Assembly (NCBI RefSeq): GCF_002142215.1
Contig: NZ_NAST01000003.1
Location: 62,001-126,000, forward strand
DNA from: Gilliamella sp. N-G2
Lineage (GTDB): Bacteria > Pseudomonadota > Gammaproteobacteria > Enterobacterales > Orbaceae
Reading direction: 5' to 3'
Length of the DNA: 64,000 bases
The notes under the pieces are model-generated. The model had not been told where the DNA came from, searched no databases, and saw only the letters and a program-made list of their open reading frames with translations. The stretch's first letter is position 1. Each line of letters opens with the position of its first letter. Positions 28,418-36,095 of this stretch are shown here, piece by piece. The translations under genes were made by a program, and so were the position numbers.

Positions 28418-28445
28418 ACATGGGGGTTATTTTAAAATCTTCAAG
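28418..28445 (-). promoter_or_regulatory. Sigma-32 (RpoH) heat-shock promoter of groES-groEL
   Basis: On the minus strand, CTTGAA (28445-28440) and CCCCATGT (28425-28418) are separated by 14 bp, matching the RpoH consensus CTTGAA-N(11-15)-CCCCATNT. It lies about 90 bp ahead of the groES ATG. Confidence 0.9.
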
Positions 28446-28478
28446 AGAATAAAATTAAAAAATTTTTTAATTGATTAA

Positions 28479-28916
28479 TTATTCATCAGCCTTACGCTCA
28501 AATTCCCCTTCAATAACATCATTAATTTGAAAATTGCTACTTGAAGAAAATGAACGTACTTTAAAAGGCAATTTCCCAACAATAAATCGAACAATATACT
28601 CTTGAACACGAGGGATTAACAAAATTGCGCCAAGCATATCTGTTAAAAAGCCAGGAATCAATAATAAAAAGCCTGAAAAGAGTAAAGACACACTCTTAAT
28701 AATTTCATTTTTTGGACTTTGTTGATTAGCAATCTTTTGTTGCATAATGCTTAGATTTTTTAAACCTTGCTTCTTTATTAAAAAAAGTCCTAAAATTGAT
28801 GTAGCAATAATCCCAATTAAAGCAAGAAACACACCTATTGAATCTGCAACTTTTATAAAGAAACTCAATTCTAAATAAGCATAAATAAAAAAAATAATAA
28901 AACCAAAAACTCGCAT
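28479..28916 (-). CDS. fxsA: Membrane protein FxsA
   Basis: A 145-residue protein with hydrophobic spans in the first 45 residues and at about 75-100 (FSGFLLLIPGFLTDMLGAILLIP is the family signature). E. coli FxsA over-expression relieves exclusion of phage T7 by the F plasmid. The fxsA-groES-groEL order is conserved in enterics. The C-terminus carries an acidic VIEGEFE tail, also typical. Confidence 0.92.
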   Translation of the reverse strand: MRVFGFIIFFIYAYLELSFFIKVADSIGVFLALIGIIATSILGLFLIKKQGLKNLSIMQQKIANQQSPKNEIIKSVSLLFSGFLLLIPGFLTDMLGAILLIPRVQEYIVRFIVGKLPFKVRSFSSSSNFQINDVIEGEFERKADE

Positions 28917-29076
28917 ACCAAAATTCCTCTAAATATAGAGCGATATTATGTCATAATTAGTGATTAATATAGTGACAACTAGTTAAATTTCAACCAAACG
29001 GCATATATTTTTCAAAATATCTCACAAAAGGGATTGACGGATAATCATGAATCGTGTTTAATACAGCTCCATTGTT

Positions 29077-29152
29077 GCCCGGATAGCTCAGTCGGTAGAG
29101 CAGGGGATTGAAAATCCCCGTGTCCGTGGTTCGATTCCGCGTCCGGGCACCA
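29077..29152 (+). tRNA. pheV: tRNA-Phe (GAA)
   Basis: A 76-nt cloverleaf with encoded CCA. The anticodon is GAA in GGGGATTGAAAATCCCC. It is nearly identical to the E. coli tRNA-Phe gene. Its 3' end is part of the direct repeat that borders the island to the right, so it is the likely integration target. Confidence 0.97.
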
Positions 29153-29374
29153 ATCACCAAATTTTAAGACCTGCTTCTAGCAGGTTTTTTTATGTCTAAA
29201 GCCTTTTCCAAGCTACCTTTCAAAGGATTTTATTTGTCAACCGATGTCAACTGAAATTACCCCATATCAAGTGCAAAATCGGATACAAACCCGGATACAT
29301 TTGGTTCGATAATGACGTGTATCCATAAAATAGCTTTAAAGCCTTTATTGGCAAGGGTTATAGAGAATTGCTTG
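29146..29374 (+). repeat. Left copy of the 230-bp island repeat (attL-like)
   Basis: It starts inside the 3' end of tRNA-Phe (GGCACCA) and continues through a terminator hairpin and a run of repeats of the form GGATACA. It recurs, with roughly 10% change, at 34857-35083. Such sequence next to a tRNA marks the attachment site of a tyrosine-integrase element; no integrase gene remains in the window. Confidence 0.8.
29169..29191 (+). terminator. Terminator of tRNA-Phe
   Basis: ACCTGC-TTCTA-GCAGGT followed by T6, 17 bp after the CCA end. Confidence 0.85.
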
Positions 29375-29446
29375 TAAAATTCATGTTTCTTTATTTAATT
29401 AGAATTGAGGTTATTATTACGTTTTATGGCAGCAATCACCAAATTT

Positions 29447-30103
29447 TAAGATTCGATAAATTCGAGTGGATAACCATGATGTTCAGCCAGTTTATCCAGA
29501 TAACGGGTAACTCTACCAGCCGACAAGCTGACTGCAATATCAATGCCTAATGCCTTACGATTAAAGCCATCTATCACATTATTGAAGTTCTAAATCGGCG
29601 TTGATTGCGACTGCTGTCACTCATAAAATTCATTGATCAGCATTCAACTTGTTTATTGGGTGCTAATAGTTTTTCAGGGCTTCGCGGAGCGAGCAATACA
29701 CTGTTTATGCTTTATCCTAAGATTAAACCTTAATTCACAATACACCCGTTTATGGTTCCATTTATAACTCAGCTTTCTGATGCGATTAAAACATTTGGCA
29801 AAGCCCCAGCGTAAATGCTTATTAGTCATCGTACTGAGTACCGATATAATCACCAAATTTTCCTCAAGTTGATAATATAGTAAGCAAAGCAGCTTAAGCC
29901 AACGATATTGCAGCTCATGGCAATATTAATAGAATGACTTTCTTACAATTGCACTACCCAAACTTTACGTTTCTTAGTAGGCACTAGAGCTTTTTTGTAA
30001 TTTCCTTCTGGAGCTGAGCTTTTAAACTAAGTTCAACAACCATCTGCTTAATCTTAAGATTTTCAACTTCTTTTAAGATAGATATAATTTGATGTTCAGT
30101 CAT
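29447..30103 (-). pseudogene. IS3-family transposase remnant (IS407-like orfA/orfB)
   Basis: The minus strand holds scattered pieces of an IS3-family element. At 30103-29995 is an orfA start (MTEHQIISILKEVE, as in EEQIINILKEAE-type orfA). At 29856-29674 is an orfB piece (RKLSYKWNHKRVY, matching RKLGYRWNHKRVYR). At 29580-29447 is another orfB piece (VIDGFNRKALGIDI..SAGRVTRYLDKL). Frameshifts, stops and a large deletion separate them, so it is inactive. Its ends coincide with short copies of the island core (29433 and 29849). Confidence 0.7.
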
Positions 30104-30167
30104 TTTTTCATGGTTAAATCCTCTGTGGATTAATAAAGAGAATGTTCTACTCTTTTACTGTAATATT

Positions 30168-30352
30168 TTAGGGAGTAGTTACAGATTTTTTTAATATCAA
30201 TAGTAAAGGTTGATAATGTTTGAGTCTATGAACCTTTATACCTTTTTCTTTTAATTCATCAAATGTAGGTGGAGTATTAATTTCATGAAGAAGATGTAAA
30301 TCTATATAGATAAGGACTTCGCTCCTACCTAAGGAATCAACAATATGTGATC
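30168..30352 (-). pseudogene. leuC-like N-terminal fragment
   Basis: A 60-codon minus-strand frame reads HIVDSLG..LIYIDLHLLHEINTP.TFDELKEKGIKVHR, which matches the start of 3-isopropylmalate dehydratase large subunits (HVV..[21 protein letters not shown]). The rest of the gene is missing and the frame ends in unrelated residues. It is a truncated relic at the border of the MFS gene. Confidence 0.5.
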
Positions 30353-30376
30353 ACCAAATTTTCTAAAAAATTTATT

Positions 30377-31609
30377 TTAGGATTCATCGATATCACCAAT
30401 AGACGTTAAAGGTTCTTTCTTTTTATAGAAAGAAACAAAACACAATAAAGATGCAAATGTTAAAATAGCTACAACCGCCCAAACTGCTCCCCATCCATAG
30501 CCATGTGCAATACTAGATACTAGAATAGGTGTTAAAAAATATGCAAAAAATACTGTGGCACCAACCATACCCAATGCAGTTCCTGCTCTTTCAACACCAG
30601 CTTTTACAGCTGCTTCAGTATAAGCAAGACCGTGCCATGCATGTCCAAATAAACCCGTTAATACAAGAAAAGCAACACCTGAGTAAGTGTTATTCACCAT
30701 TAAACAAAGTATAAAAGAAGCAATTCCACTTAGTACGGCATAATACTTCAATAAAGAAATACGATTCTTTTTCCGATCAGTATAATAACCTGACCAAATT
30801 CTGAGAATTCCACCACCTATTTGAACACCAATGAGAATGATAGAGATCAAAGTTAAATTGATATCGAGAACATCTCTCATATAAACGCCTCCAAAGGTAA
30901 GTACTGCCATTTGCGGTACAGTTAGAAAGCCTGCGGCGATAACAACTTTCCAAACGTCAGCACTTCTCAGTGGTGACACGGTAAGAGTAGATGTTTTTTC
31001 TTGTTTGAATTCATTTTGTTTAGAGTTAATAAAAAACAAAACAGCAAAGCCGACAGTTAAACCTATTACAGCTAAGGCTAAAAAAGTCACTTCAAAACCA
31101 TATGAATATGCTAGCCAAGGAAGTAAACCAGTACCAATTGCCCCACCTACTGGAATTGCAGTTTGGCGAACACTCATAGCAAAGCCCCGCTCACTATCAT
31201 CAAACCATTGCATTACTGTTCTACCTGATGACGAGTTAATACTACCACCACAAGCTCCAGCTATTGCCAAAGCAGCTCCTAAGTGTAAATATTTAATTCC
31301 ACTATTTGAATTTCCTGGTGTAAACCATAATGCTATAACGACAAATACCAGTGTTGATGACCATAGCCCTAAAATTAGAACTGTCTTATCGCCTAACTTA
31401 TCCGTGATGATTCCCCAAACTATCTCAGAAGCTGCAACACCAAGTCCCATTGAACCTAAAACAAAACCAAGTTCATGCAATGAAAAATTGTAAGATTCTC
31501 GCATTAAAATTCCAGTTATAGGAATGCCAGCAAACCCCATTGCGAATGTTGCTTGTGCCAACACTCCGATTCCAAGCACAAACCAACGATAATTATTTTT
31601 TTTATTCAT
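30377..31609 (-). CDS. MFS transporter, substrate unknown
   Basis: A 410-residue protein with 12 predicted spans in two halves. Typical MFS motifs are GIITDKLGDKTVLILG between helices 2 and 3 and the related SGYYTDRKKNR between helices 8 and 9. It resembles anion:cation or NarK-like symporters rather than drug pumps, but the substrate cannot be read from sequence. It is not ArsJ-like. It lies divergent from the GAPDH gene within the tRNA-Phe island, next to a leuC relic, so it may be left over from an organic-acid gene set. Confidence 0.75.
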   Translation of the reverse strand: MNKKNNYRWFVLGIGVLAQATFAMGFAGIPITGILMRESYNFSLHELGFVLGSMGLGVAASEIVWGIITDKLGDKTVLILGLWSSTLVFVVIALWFTPGNSNSGIKYLHLGAALAIAGACGGSINSSSGRTVMQWFDDSERGFAMSVRQTAIPVGGAIGTGLLPWLAYSYGFEVTFLALAVIGLTVGFAVLFFINSKQNEFKQEKTSTLTVSPLRSADVWKVVIAAGFLTVPQMAVLTFGGVYMRDVLDINLTLISIILIGVQIGGGILRIWSGYYTDRKKNRISLLKYYAVLSGIASFILCLMVNNTYSGVAFLVLTGLFGHAWHGLAYTEAAVKAGVERAGTALGMVGATVFFAYFLTPILVSSIAHGYGWGAVWAVVAILTFASLLCFVSFYKKKEPLTSIGDIDES

Positions 31610-31660
31610 ATATTTGTATTTCCTTAATTAAGAGTTTAAATATAGTGTTTTAGATTCTGT

Positions 31661-31942
31661 TTATAGGTGACGCAAATTTTTTACTCGACTCGCTGTGCCT
31701 TTTAGCTCAAGTAGAAAAATCACAATTTTGATTAATGAAATGAACTGTTTAGTCATTTCATCAATAGATTGTGAGCAAGTGATGTTATATTTATTTGCTA
31801 GGCAAATATCATTATCTGTAGCCACGATCTCTATAGTGTGATTTTTACTTCTAACAATAGCATTAAATACAAGCTCAACATCTTTATTCAATGCCCTAGA
31901 AAATCTTGTAATTTCAGACCAAGTAATACTCCGACAAATCAA
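31661..31942 (-). CDS. Uncharacterised small ORF, probably a gene fragment
   Basis: 93 codons beginning at a TTG; there is no ATG start and the coding similarity seems to extend a few codons upstream to a stop. The sequence (TWSEITRFSRALNKDVELVFNAIVRS...ELKGTASRVKNLRHL) looks protein-like but I do not recognise a family. It is oriented with the MFS gene 51 bp away. It is probably the 3' remnant of a larger gene. Confidence 0.35.
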   Translation of the reverse strand: MICRSITWSEITRFSRALNKDVELVFNAIVRSKNHTIEIVATDNDICLANKYNITCSQSIDEMTKQFISLIKIVIFLLELKGTASRVKNLRHL

Positions 31943-32150
31943 TTTTATTGCTTCAAAATCAAATGTAGATGAAGCTGGAAATCCTTATTCGATATGATTA
32001 ACTCCAAATGACTTTAACTTTAGAGTTATTTGGAGTTTATGTATTGGATTCATCACGTTTTGTGATGTTTGTTCCTTGTCATTTGACGTTGTATTTAAAA
32101 TTGATATTTTTTTCATTTTACAATTTCCTTTTTTTCTTTATAATGAAAAT

Positions 32151-32168
32151 ACATACTATTATGTATGT
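32151..32168. promoter_or_regulatory. Inverted repeat 1, candidate TetR operator
   Basis: ACATAC-TATTAT-GTATGT, perfect 6-bp arms. The same arms and spacing occur at 32273-32290. Confidence 0.65.
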
Positions 32169-32272
32169 TAATGGATTTACTAAGACTTGTACACCATTAA
32201 ATTAAACTAGTTTTAATACATTGATTAATAATTGTAATTTAATTTGATTATGGTTAAATAATTCAATTAATA

Positions 32273-32290
32273 ACATACCAATAAGTATGT
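32273..32290. promoter_or_regulatory. Inverted repeat 2, candidate TetR operator at the GAPDH promoter
   Basis: ACATAC-CAATAA-GTATGT, with arms identical to 32151-32168 and a different spacer, as expected for a true protein-binding site. The TetR gene downstream of GAPDH is the likely source of its repressor. Confidence 0.7.
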
Positions 32291-32312
32291 TTTAATTTAA
32301 AAGGAGATAATG

Positions 32313-33311
32313 ATGACAAATGTAGCTATTAATGGTTTTGGTCGTATTGGACGAAGTTTTATACGTGCATTGCAAGAGAGTTCGAATGATATCAACGTCG
32401 TTGCAATCAATGATTTAGGCTCAATTGAGCAACTAGCTCATCTTTTAAAATATGACACAGCTTTTGGACGTTTTACTAAAAGTATCGAAGTAAAAAAAGA
32501 TTATTTAGTTATTGATGGTTACGAAATTGCTGTTTACCAAGAACGTTATCCTGAAAATCTTCCATGGGCTAAACATAAAATTGATGTTGTTCTTGAATCA
32601 ACAGGAATATTCAATGATGGAAAAAAAGCACAAGCACACATAAAAGCTGGGGCTAAAAAGGTTCTGATCTCCGCACCAGCCTCAAATGTTGATTTGACTA
32701 TTGTACAAGGTGTGAATAACCATATGTACAATAGGAATGAACATCACATCATTTCAAATGCTTCATGTACTACAAATTGTTTAGCACCTTTAGTAAAAGT
32801 AATACATGAAAATTTTGTTATTAAATCAGGATTTATGACTACTATTCATGCTTATACTCAAGATCAGAATCTTCAGGATGGCCCACATCGAGATATGAGG
32901 CGAGCACGTAGTGCAGCTCAAAATATCGTCCCGACGTCAACTGGTGCAGCACAATCAATTGGTATAGTTATACCTGAATTAAATGGAAAACTGGATGGTG
33001 GTTCGATACGAGTTCCAGTTATCACCGGTTCAATGATAGATCTGACAGTAGAACTAGAGAAAGAAGTGACAGCACAATTAGTAAATAGTACCATTAAGGA
33101 CGCAGTTAAATCCGAAGAAATGGAGGGTATTCTTGTTTACACCGAAGATGAAATTGTTTCATCTGATATTATTCAAAATCCAGCTTCCTCTATTTTTGAC
33201 TCTAAACTGACTAAAGTTATAGATGGTAAATTACTCAAAGTTGTTAGTTGGTATGATAATGAATGGGGGTTTTCAAATCGTTTAGTGGATACAATATTGC
33301 AAATGAAATAA
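32313..33311 (+). CDS. Glyceraldehyde-3-phosphate dehydrogenase, type I (island copy)
   Basis: A 332-residue phosphorylating GAPDH: NAD-binding GFGRIGR at the N-terminus, INDLG (NAD-type Asp), and the catalytic SNASCTTNCLAPL near residue 150, with WYDNEWGFSNR at the end. All expected active-site residues are present. AAGGAG is six bases before the second of two adjacent ATGs. Placement in a tRNA island under its own TetR-type control makes a housekeeping role unlikely. A spare, inhibitor-insensitive or stress GAPDH is one idea; there is no direct evidence. Confidence 0.9.
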   Translation: MTNVAINGFGRIGRSFIRALQESSNDINVVAINDLGSIEQLAHLLKYDTAFGRFTKSIEVKKDYLVIDGYEIAVYQERYPENLPWAKHKIDVVLESTGIFNDGKKAQAHIKAGAKKVLISAPASNVDLTIVQGVNNHMYNRNEHHIISNASCTTNCLAPLVKVIHENFVIKSGFMTTIHAYTQDQNLQDGPHRDMRRARSAAQNIVPTSTGAAQSIGIVIPELNGKLDGGSIRVPVITGSMIDLTVELEKEVTAQLVNSTIKDAVKSEEMEGILVYTEDEIVSSDIIQNPASSIFDSKLTKVIDGKLLKVVSWYDNEWGFSNRLVDTILQMK

Positions 33312-33324
33312 TTATTTAATAAGA

Positions 33325-33348
33325 TCATACCATCTTAGGATGGTATGA
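33325..33348. promoter_or_regulatory. Perfect hairpin between GAPDH and TetR genes
   Basis: TCATACCATC-TTAG-GATGGTATGA has 10-bp arms. No U-run follows, so it is not a standard terminator. The arms contain CATAC/GTATG, the half-sites of the upstream operators but with wider spacing; it may be a third regulator site or an RNA processing signal. Confidence 0.5.
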
Positions 33349-33363
33349 CGTTCTGCCACAAAA

Positions 33364-33930
33364 ATGAATACAAAACGAAATTCAAAAGAAAAACTAATCA
33401 AAGCTATGGCTGTTCTTTTGTTAGAGAAAGGTCTAGCCAATACAAGCCCAAATGATATTTTGACTCGTGCAGAAGTTGGTCAAGGTAGCCTGTATCATTA
33501 TTTTCAGGGTAAAGAAGATTTATCACTAGCAGCAATAAAATATAATGTAGAGCAATTAGTAAATTTCAATACGTTAGTTTTAAGTTCTGATAAAAATGCA
33601 TATGATAAACTTTCAGATCTTCTATTAAAATCCCGTAATATAGATAGAGGGTGTTTAGTTGGTCAACTTGCTAGAGATAGATCGATTATGGAAAATAAAG
33701 GTTTAGCTGCGGAAGTTAATCGTGGATTTGAGTCAATGAAACAAACTTTAGAAAGTATCATAAAAGTTGGGATTTCTGAAGGTACTATCTCTAATATTCT
33801 CGCTCCGTTAGAGGCCGTAACACTTATTATGTCTACTTCGCAAGGTGCTTATATTATAGCAAAAGGATTGCAAGATGATTCCTATTTCCACTTAGCTATT
33901 AATACCCTATTGAAAATATTTACTCCGTAA
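33364..33930 (+). CDS. TetR/AcrR-family transcriptional regulator
   Basis: A 188-residue protein with an N-terminal TetR HTH (LLLEKGLANTSPNDILTRAEVGQGSLYHYFQGKEDL, residues 18-52) and a C-terminal ligand domain with the common GCL segment (RGCLVGQLA). It lies 52 nt downstream of the GAPDH gene, in the same direction. No good ribosome site precedes the ATG, which is common for weakly made repressors. It probably represses the GAPDH-tetR unit via the paired inverted repeats. Confidence 0.85.
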   Translation: MNTKRNSKEKLIKAMAVLLLEKGLANTSPNDILTRAEVGQGSLYHYFQGKEDLSLAAIKYNVEQLVNFNTLVLSSDKNAYDKLSDLLLKSRNIDRGCLVGQLARDRSIMENKGLAAEVNRGFESMKQTLESIIKVGISEGTISNILAPLEAVTLIMSTSQGAYIIAKGLQDDSYFHLAINTLLKIFTP

Positions 33931-34358
33931 CATAAGTTTTACAGTTTCGTTTGTTTTTTTGCTTTTCATTTATCAATTTCACAAATTGCTGGTCGTGGAT
34001 AAGATAAACGATCCTCGCCCGAAAAGTAGACAAAAGTCGCCTCTATGATATAAACAAAAATCATAGGAGACACATATTATAGTCAAAAAATTTAGTGTCT
34101 AATTCAAACAACAATCTTTTGATTATGCGTTATCTCATGCACACATTCCTATAAGTGAACTTACCAATCACTTAAGAATAGGCAAATCAACCCTAGATAA
34201 GTAGAAAATTATGCAGCTTGTTTTAATGGTTAATATTCACTGACGTTTATGCTTTTAAGTTATTTCTTTTATTTTTAAATAACACTTCAATTGTATCGCA
34301 ATTTTATATACAACATATACTACAGTACTTTCATACTAAATTAAAAACAATAATTAAA
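33931..34358. other. Non-coding island DNA with IS relic
   Basis: 428 bp with a broken IS3 orfA (34079-34204) and otherwise no recognisable feature. Confidence 0.5.
34079..34204 (+). pseudogene. IS3-family orfA fragment
   Basis: The frame reads VKKFSV, a stop, then FKQQSFDYALSHAHIPISELTNHLRIGKSTLDK and a stop where the family has Trp. That is the N-terminal HTH of IS3 orfA proteins (KKYSxEFKQ..VGKSTLDKW). The start codon is ATA, preceded by AGGAG, so it is clearly dead. Confidence 0.65.
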
Positions 34359-34535
34359 ATGAGAACTGAAACCAAAAAATCTCTTATTAATATTAGAGCT
34401 AAAGTATTCCCAAAAGAATTGATTGATATTGCAACATATCTAATATCTAAATCACGCACTGATTTTATTTTAGAAGCGACCAGCTTAAAGGCTGAAGATA
34501 TTTTGCTTAATCAGTGTTTTTTTAATCGACGATAA
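34359..34535 (+). pseudogene. Truncated TacA-like (DUF1778) antitoxin
   Basis: A 58-codon frame matches the ribbon-helix-helix DUF1778 antitoxins (INIRAK..LIDIATYLISKSRTDFILEAT). After LNQCFFN the frame shifts and the C-terminal toxin-binding tail is lost. A decayed acetyltransferase toxin follows, so this is a dead TacA/TacT-type module. A residual DNA-binding antitoxin peptide could still be made. Confidence 0.65.
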
Positions 34536-34618
34536 ACAGATAAATCCCCTCAATCATGCAATTGAAGTTTTTTTGATAGTAATGAAAAAATCTAAGCTTT
34601 ATTACCTCGGAAGTCACC

Positions 34619-34815
34619 ATGGTAAAAATAGAAGCACCACACATTATTTAATGTACATAATGATTTTACATCATTTAATTATGAAGAGTTGTCTTTGAAT
34701 GAATGATTGAAGAAAAATCTATAAAAAATTAGAAAAGTAATGTTTCGGTACATTTATGGTATGTAACAATAACAAAATAATCGGCTTTTATTGTTTATCA
34801 ACTGGTAGTATCTAA
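34619..34815 (+). pseudogene. Decayed TacT-like GNAT toxin fragment
   Basis: It starts ATG GTA AAA ATA GAA GCA CCA and meets a stop after ten codons. Pieces in shifted frames still read NEWLKKKSIKN-like and CNNNKIIGFYCLSTGSI, the conserved start of GNAT toxins of the TacT family. Multiple frameshifts; inactive. Confidence 0.55.
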
Positions 34816-34856
34816 CATTGAGTAGATTTAAGCGCAATATGCACGATCCTATTTTA

Positions 34857-35083
34857 GGCACCAATCACAAATTTTAAGATCTGCTTCTAGCAGTTTTTTT
34901 ATATCTATAGCTTTTTCCAAGCTACCTTTCAAGGGAGTCTCTTTATCAACCGACATCAACTGAGATTACCCCATATCAAGTGCAAAATCGGATACAAATC
35001 CGGATAAATTTGGTTCGATAATGACGTGTATCCATAAAATAGCTTCAAAGCCTTTATTTTCAATGGCTATAAGAAATTGCTTG
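34857..35083 (+). repeat. Right copy of the 230-bp island repeat (attR-like)
   Basis: It repeats 29146-29374, beginning with the same GGCACCA of the tRNA-Phe end and the AATCAC..AAATTTTAAGA core (one base shorter). It separates the GAPDH segment from the defence-gene segment, suggesting two elements inserted in tandem at one tRNA. Confidence 0.8.
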
Positions 35084-35130
35084 AGCACTACCATTTATGA
35101 TTAATATTTTTTCACACTAACTCAAAATTT

Positions 35131-35146
35131 TGTGAGGTAGATCACA
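35131..35146. promoter_or_regulatory. Perfect CRP site upstream of the HNH nuclease gene
   Basis: TGTGA-GGTAGA-TCACA matches the CRP consensus at all ten core positions. It lies 57 bp before the nuclease ATG, suitable for activating its promoter. Confidence 0.75.
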
Positions 35147-35202
35147 AAAAGAATGTGATATTTGTAATATTTTTCTACTTATTACCTTTATTTTGAGTAT
35201 TG

Positions 35203-36075
35203 ATGGATATTAAACAATTACAACAACAAATTACCAATATCACTATTTGGAAAAAAGGCGATCAACGAGCTCCACATAAACCTTTATTGCTACTTTATGT
35301 ATTAGCACAATATAAGCAAGGTCATGATCGCTTATTTGATTATGAAAAAGAAATTGAAAAACCTTTACACGATTTACTCGCTCGATTTGGTCCTCAACGT
35401 AAACACTATTACCCCAATATGCCTTTTTGGCGTTTGAAAAATGACGGGTTTTGGCAACTCATTAATTCTGAAAATTGCACTAATCCAATTTTGACAAGTA
35501 AAGAACCAACTAGCAAAACCCTTGCTTCACACCAAGTACTCGGTGGTTTTGATGAACAAACGTATCGACTGATAAAAACAAATCCTTCCATTATTGATCA
35601 ATTAGCCGAACAAATTTTAAGTCAGCATTTTACTGAAAGTGTGCAAGAAAACTTAACTAATCGATTTGGTTTCAATCTAATGGAATCGAATAAATACCGA
35701 GATCCTAAATTCAGACAAATCGTATTACGTGCATACAACTATCAATGTGTCATCTGCGGTTACGATTTAAGGTATGACTCAGTATCAATCGGTCTTGAAG
35801 CTGCTCACGTAAAATGGAAACAACATGGCGGACCATGCATTGTAAATAATGGCTTAGCACTATGTTCATTACATCATTCCGCTTTCGATATGGGTGCTAT
35901 CGGGCTTGATTGTAATCTAAAAATCAAAGTATCAAGTGGGGTAAATGGAAACCACATAGTTGAAAAACTATTTTGGGATTTCGATGGCAAAAACATCTTA
36001 TTACCTCGAATGAAAAGCGATTATTTACATGATAGGTTTATTGAATGGCATGTTAGAGAAGTGTTTAGAACGTAA
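35203..36075 (+). CDS. Sulfur-binding-domain HNH endonuclease (type IV, phosphorothioate-DNA restriction)
   Basis: A 290-residue protein with two parts. Residues about 14-150 match the sulfur-binding domain (IWKKGDQRAPHKPLLLLYVL, RFGP..PFWRLKNDGFW) of ScoMcrA-type enzymes, which bind phosphorothioate-modified DNA. Residues 178-228 are an HNH nuclease with C182/C185, H202 in LEAAHVKW, N215/N216 and C221..HH. Family members cut foreign DNA that carries dnd-type phosphorothioate, and some also tolerate methylated DNA. No dnd genes are nearby, as expected for a nuclease that attacks modified DNA. A TTG one codon earlier is a less likely start. It is followed at 20 bp by an unknown gene. Confidence 0.85.
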   Translation: MDIKQLQQQITNITIWKKGDQRAPHKPLLLLYVLAQYKQGHDRLFDYEKEIEKPLHDLLARFGPQRKHYYPNMPFWRLKNDGFWQLINSENCTNPILTSKEPTSKTLASHQVLGGFDEQTYRLIKTNPSIIDQLAEQILSQHFTESVQENLTNRFGFNLMESNKYRDPKFRQIVLRAYNYQCVICGYDLRYDSVSIGLEAAHVKWKQHGGPCIVNNGLALCSLHHSAFDMGAIGLDCNLKIKVSSGVNGNHIVEKLFWDFDGKNILLPRMKSDYLHDRFIEWHVREVFRT

Positions 36076-36095
36076 GTATTATAGAGTGGAAAAAT

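Larger units (their letters stand above)
31943..32309. promoter_or_regulatory. Intergenic region upstream of the island GAPDH gene
   Basis: Very AT-rich, with two copies of ACATAC-N6-GTATGT (listed separately). No gene is visible. The second copy is 19 bp from the GAPDH ribosome site and would overlap its promoter. Confidence 0.6.

Noticed and set aside
30377..33311. MFS plus GAPDH as an ArsJ arsenate-detoxification pair
   Set aside because: The MFS sequence does not resemble ArsJ, the genes are divergent, and no ars gene is present; regulation is by a TetR protein.
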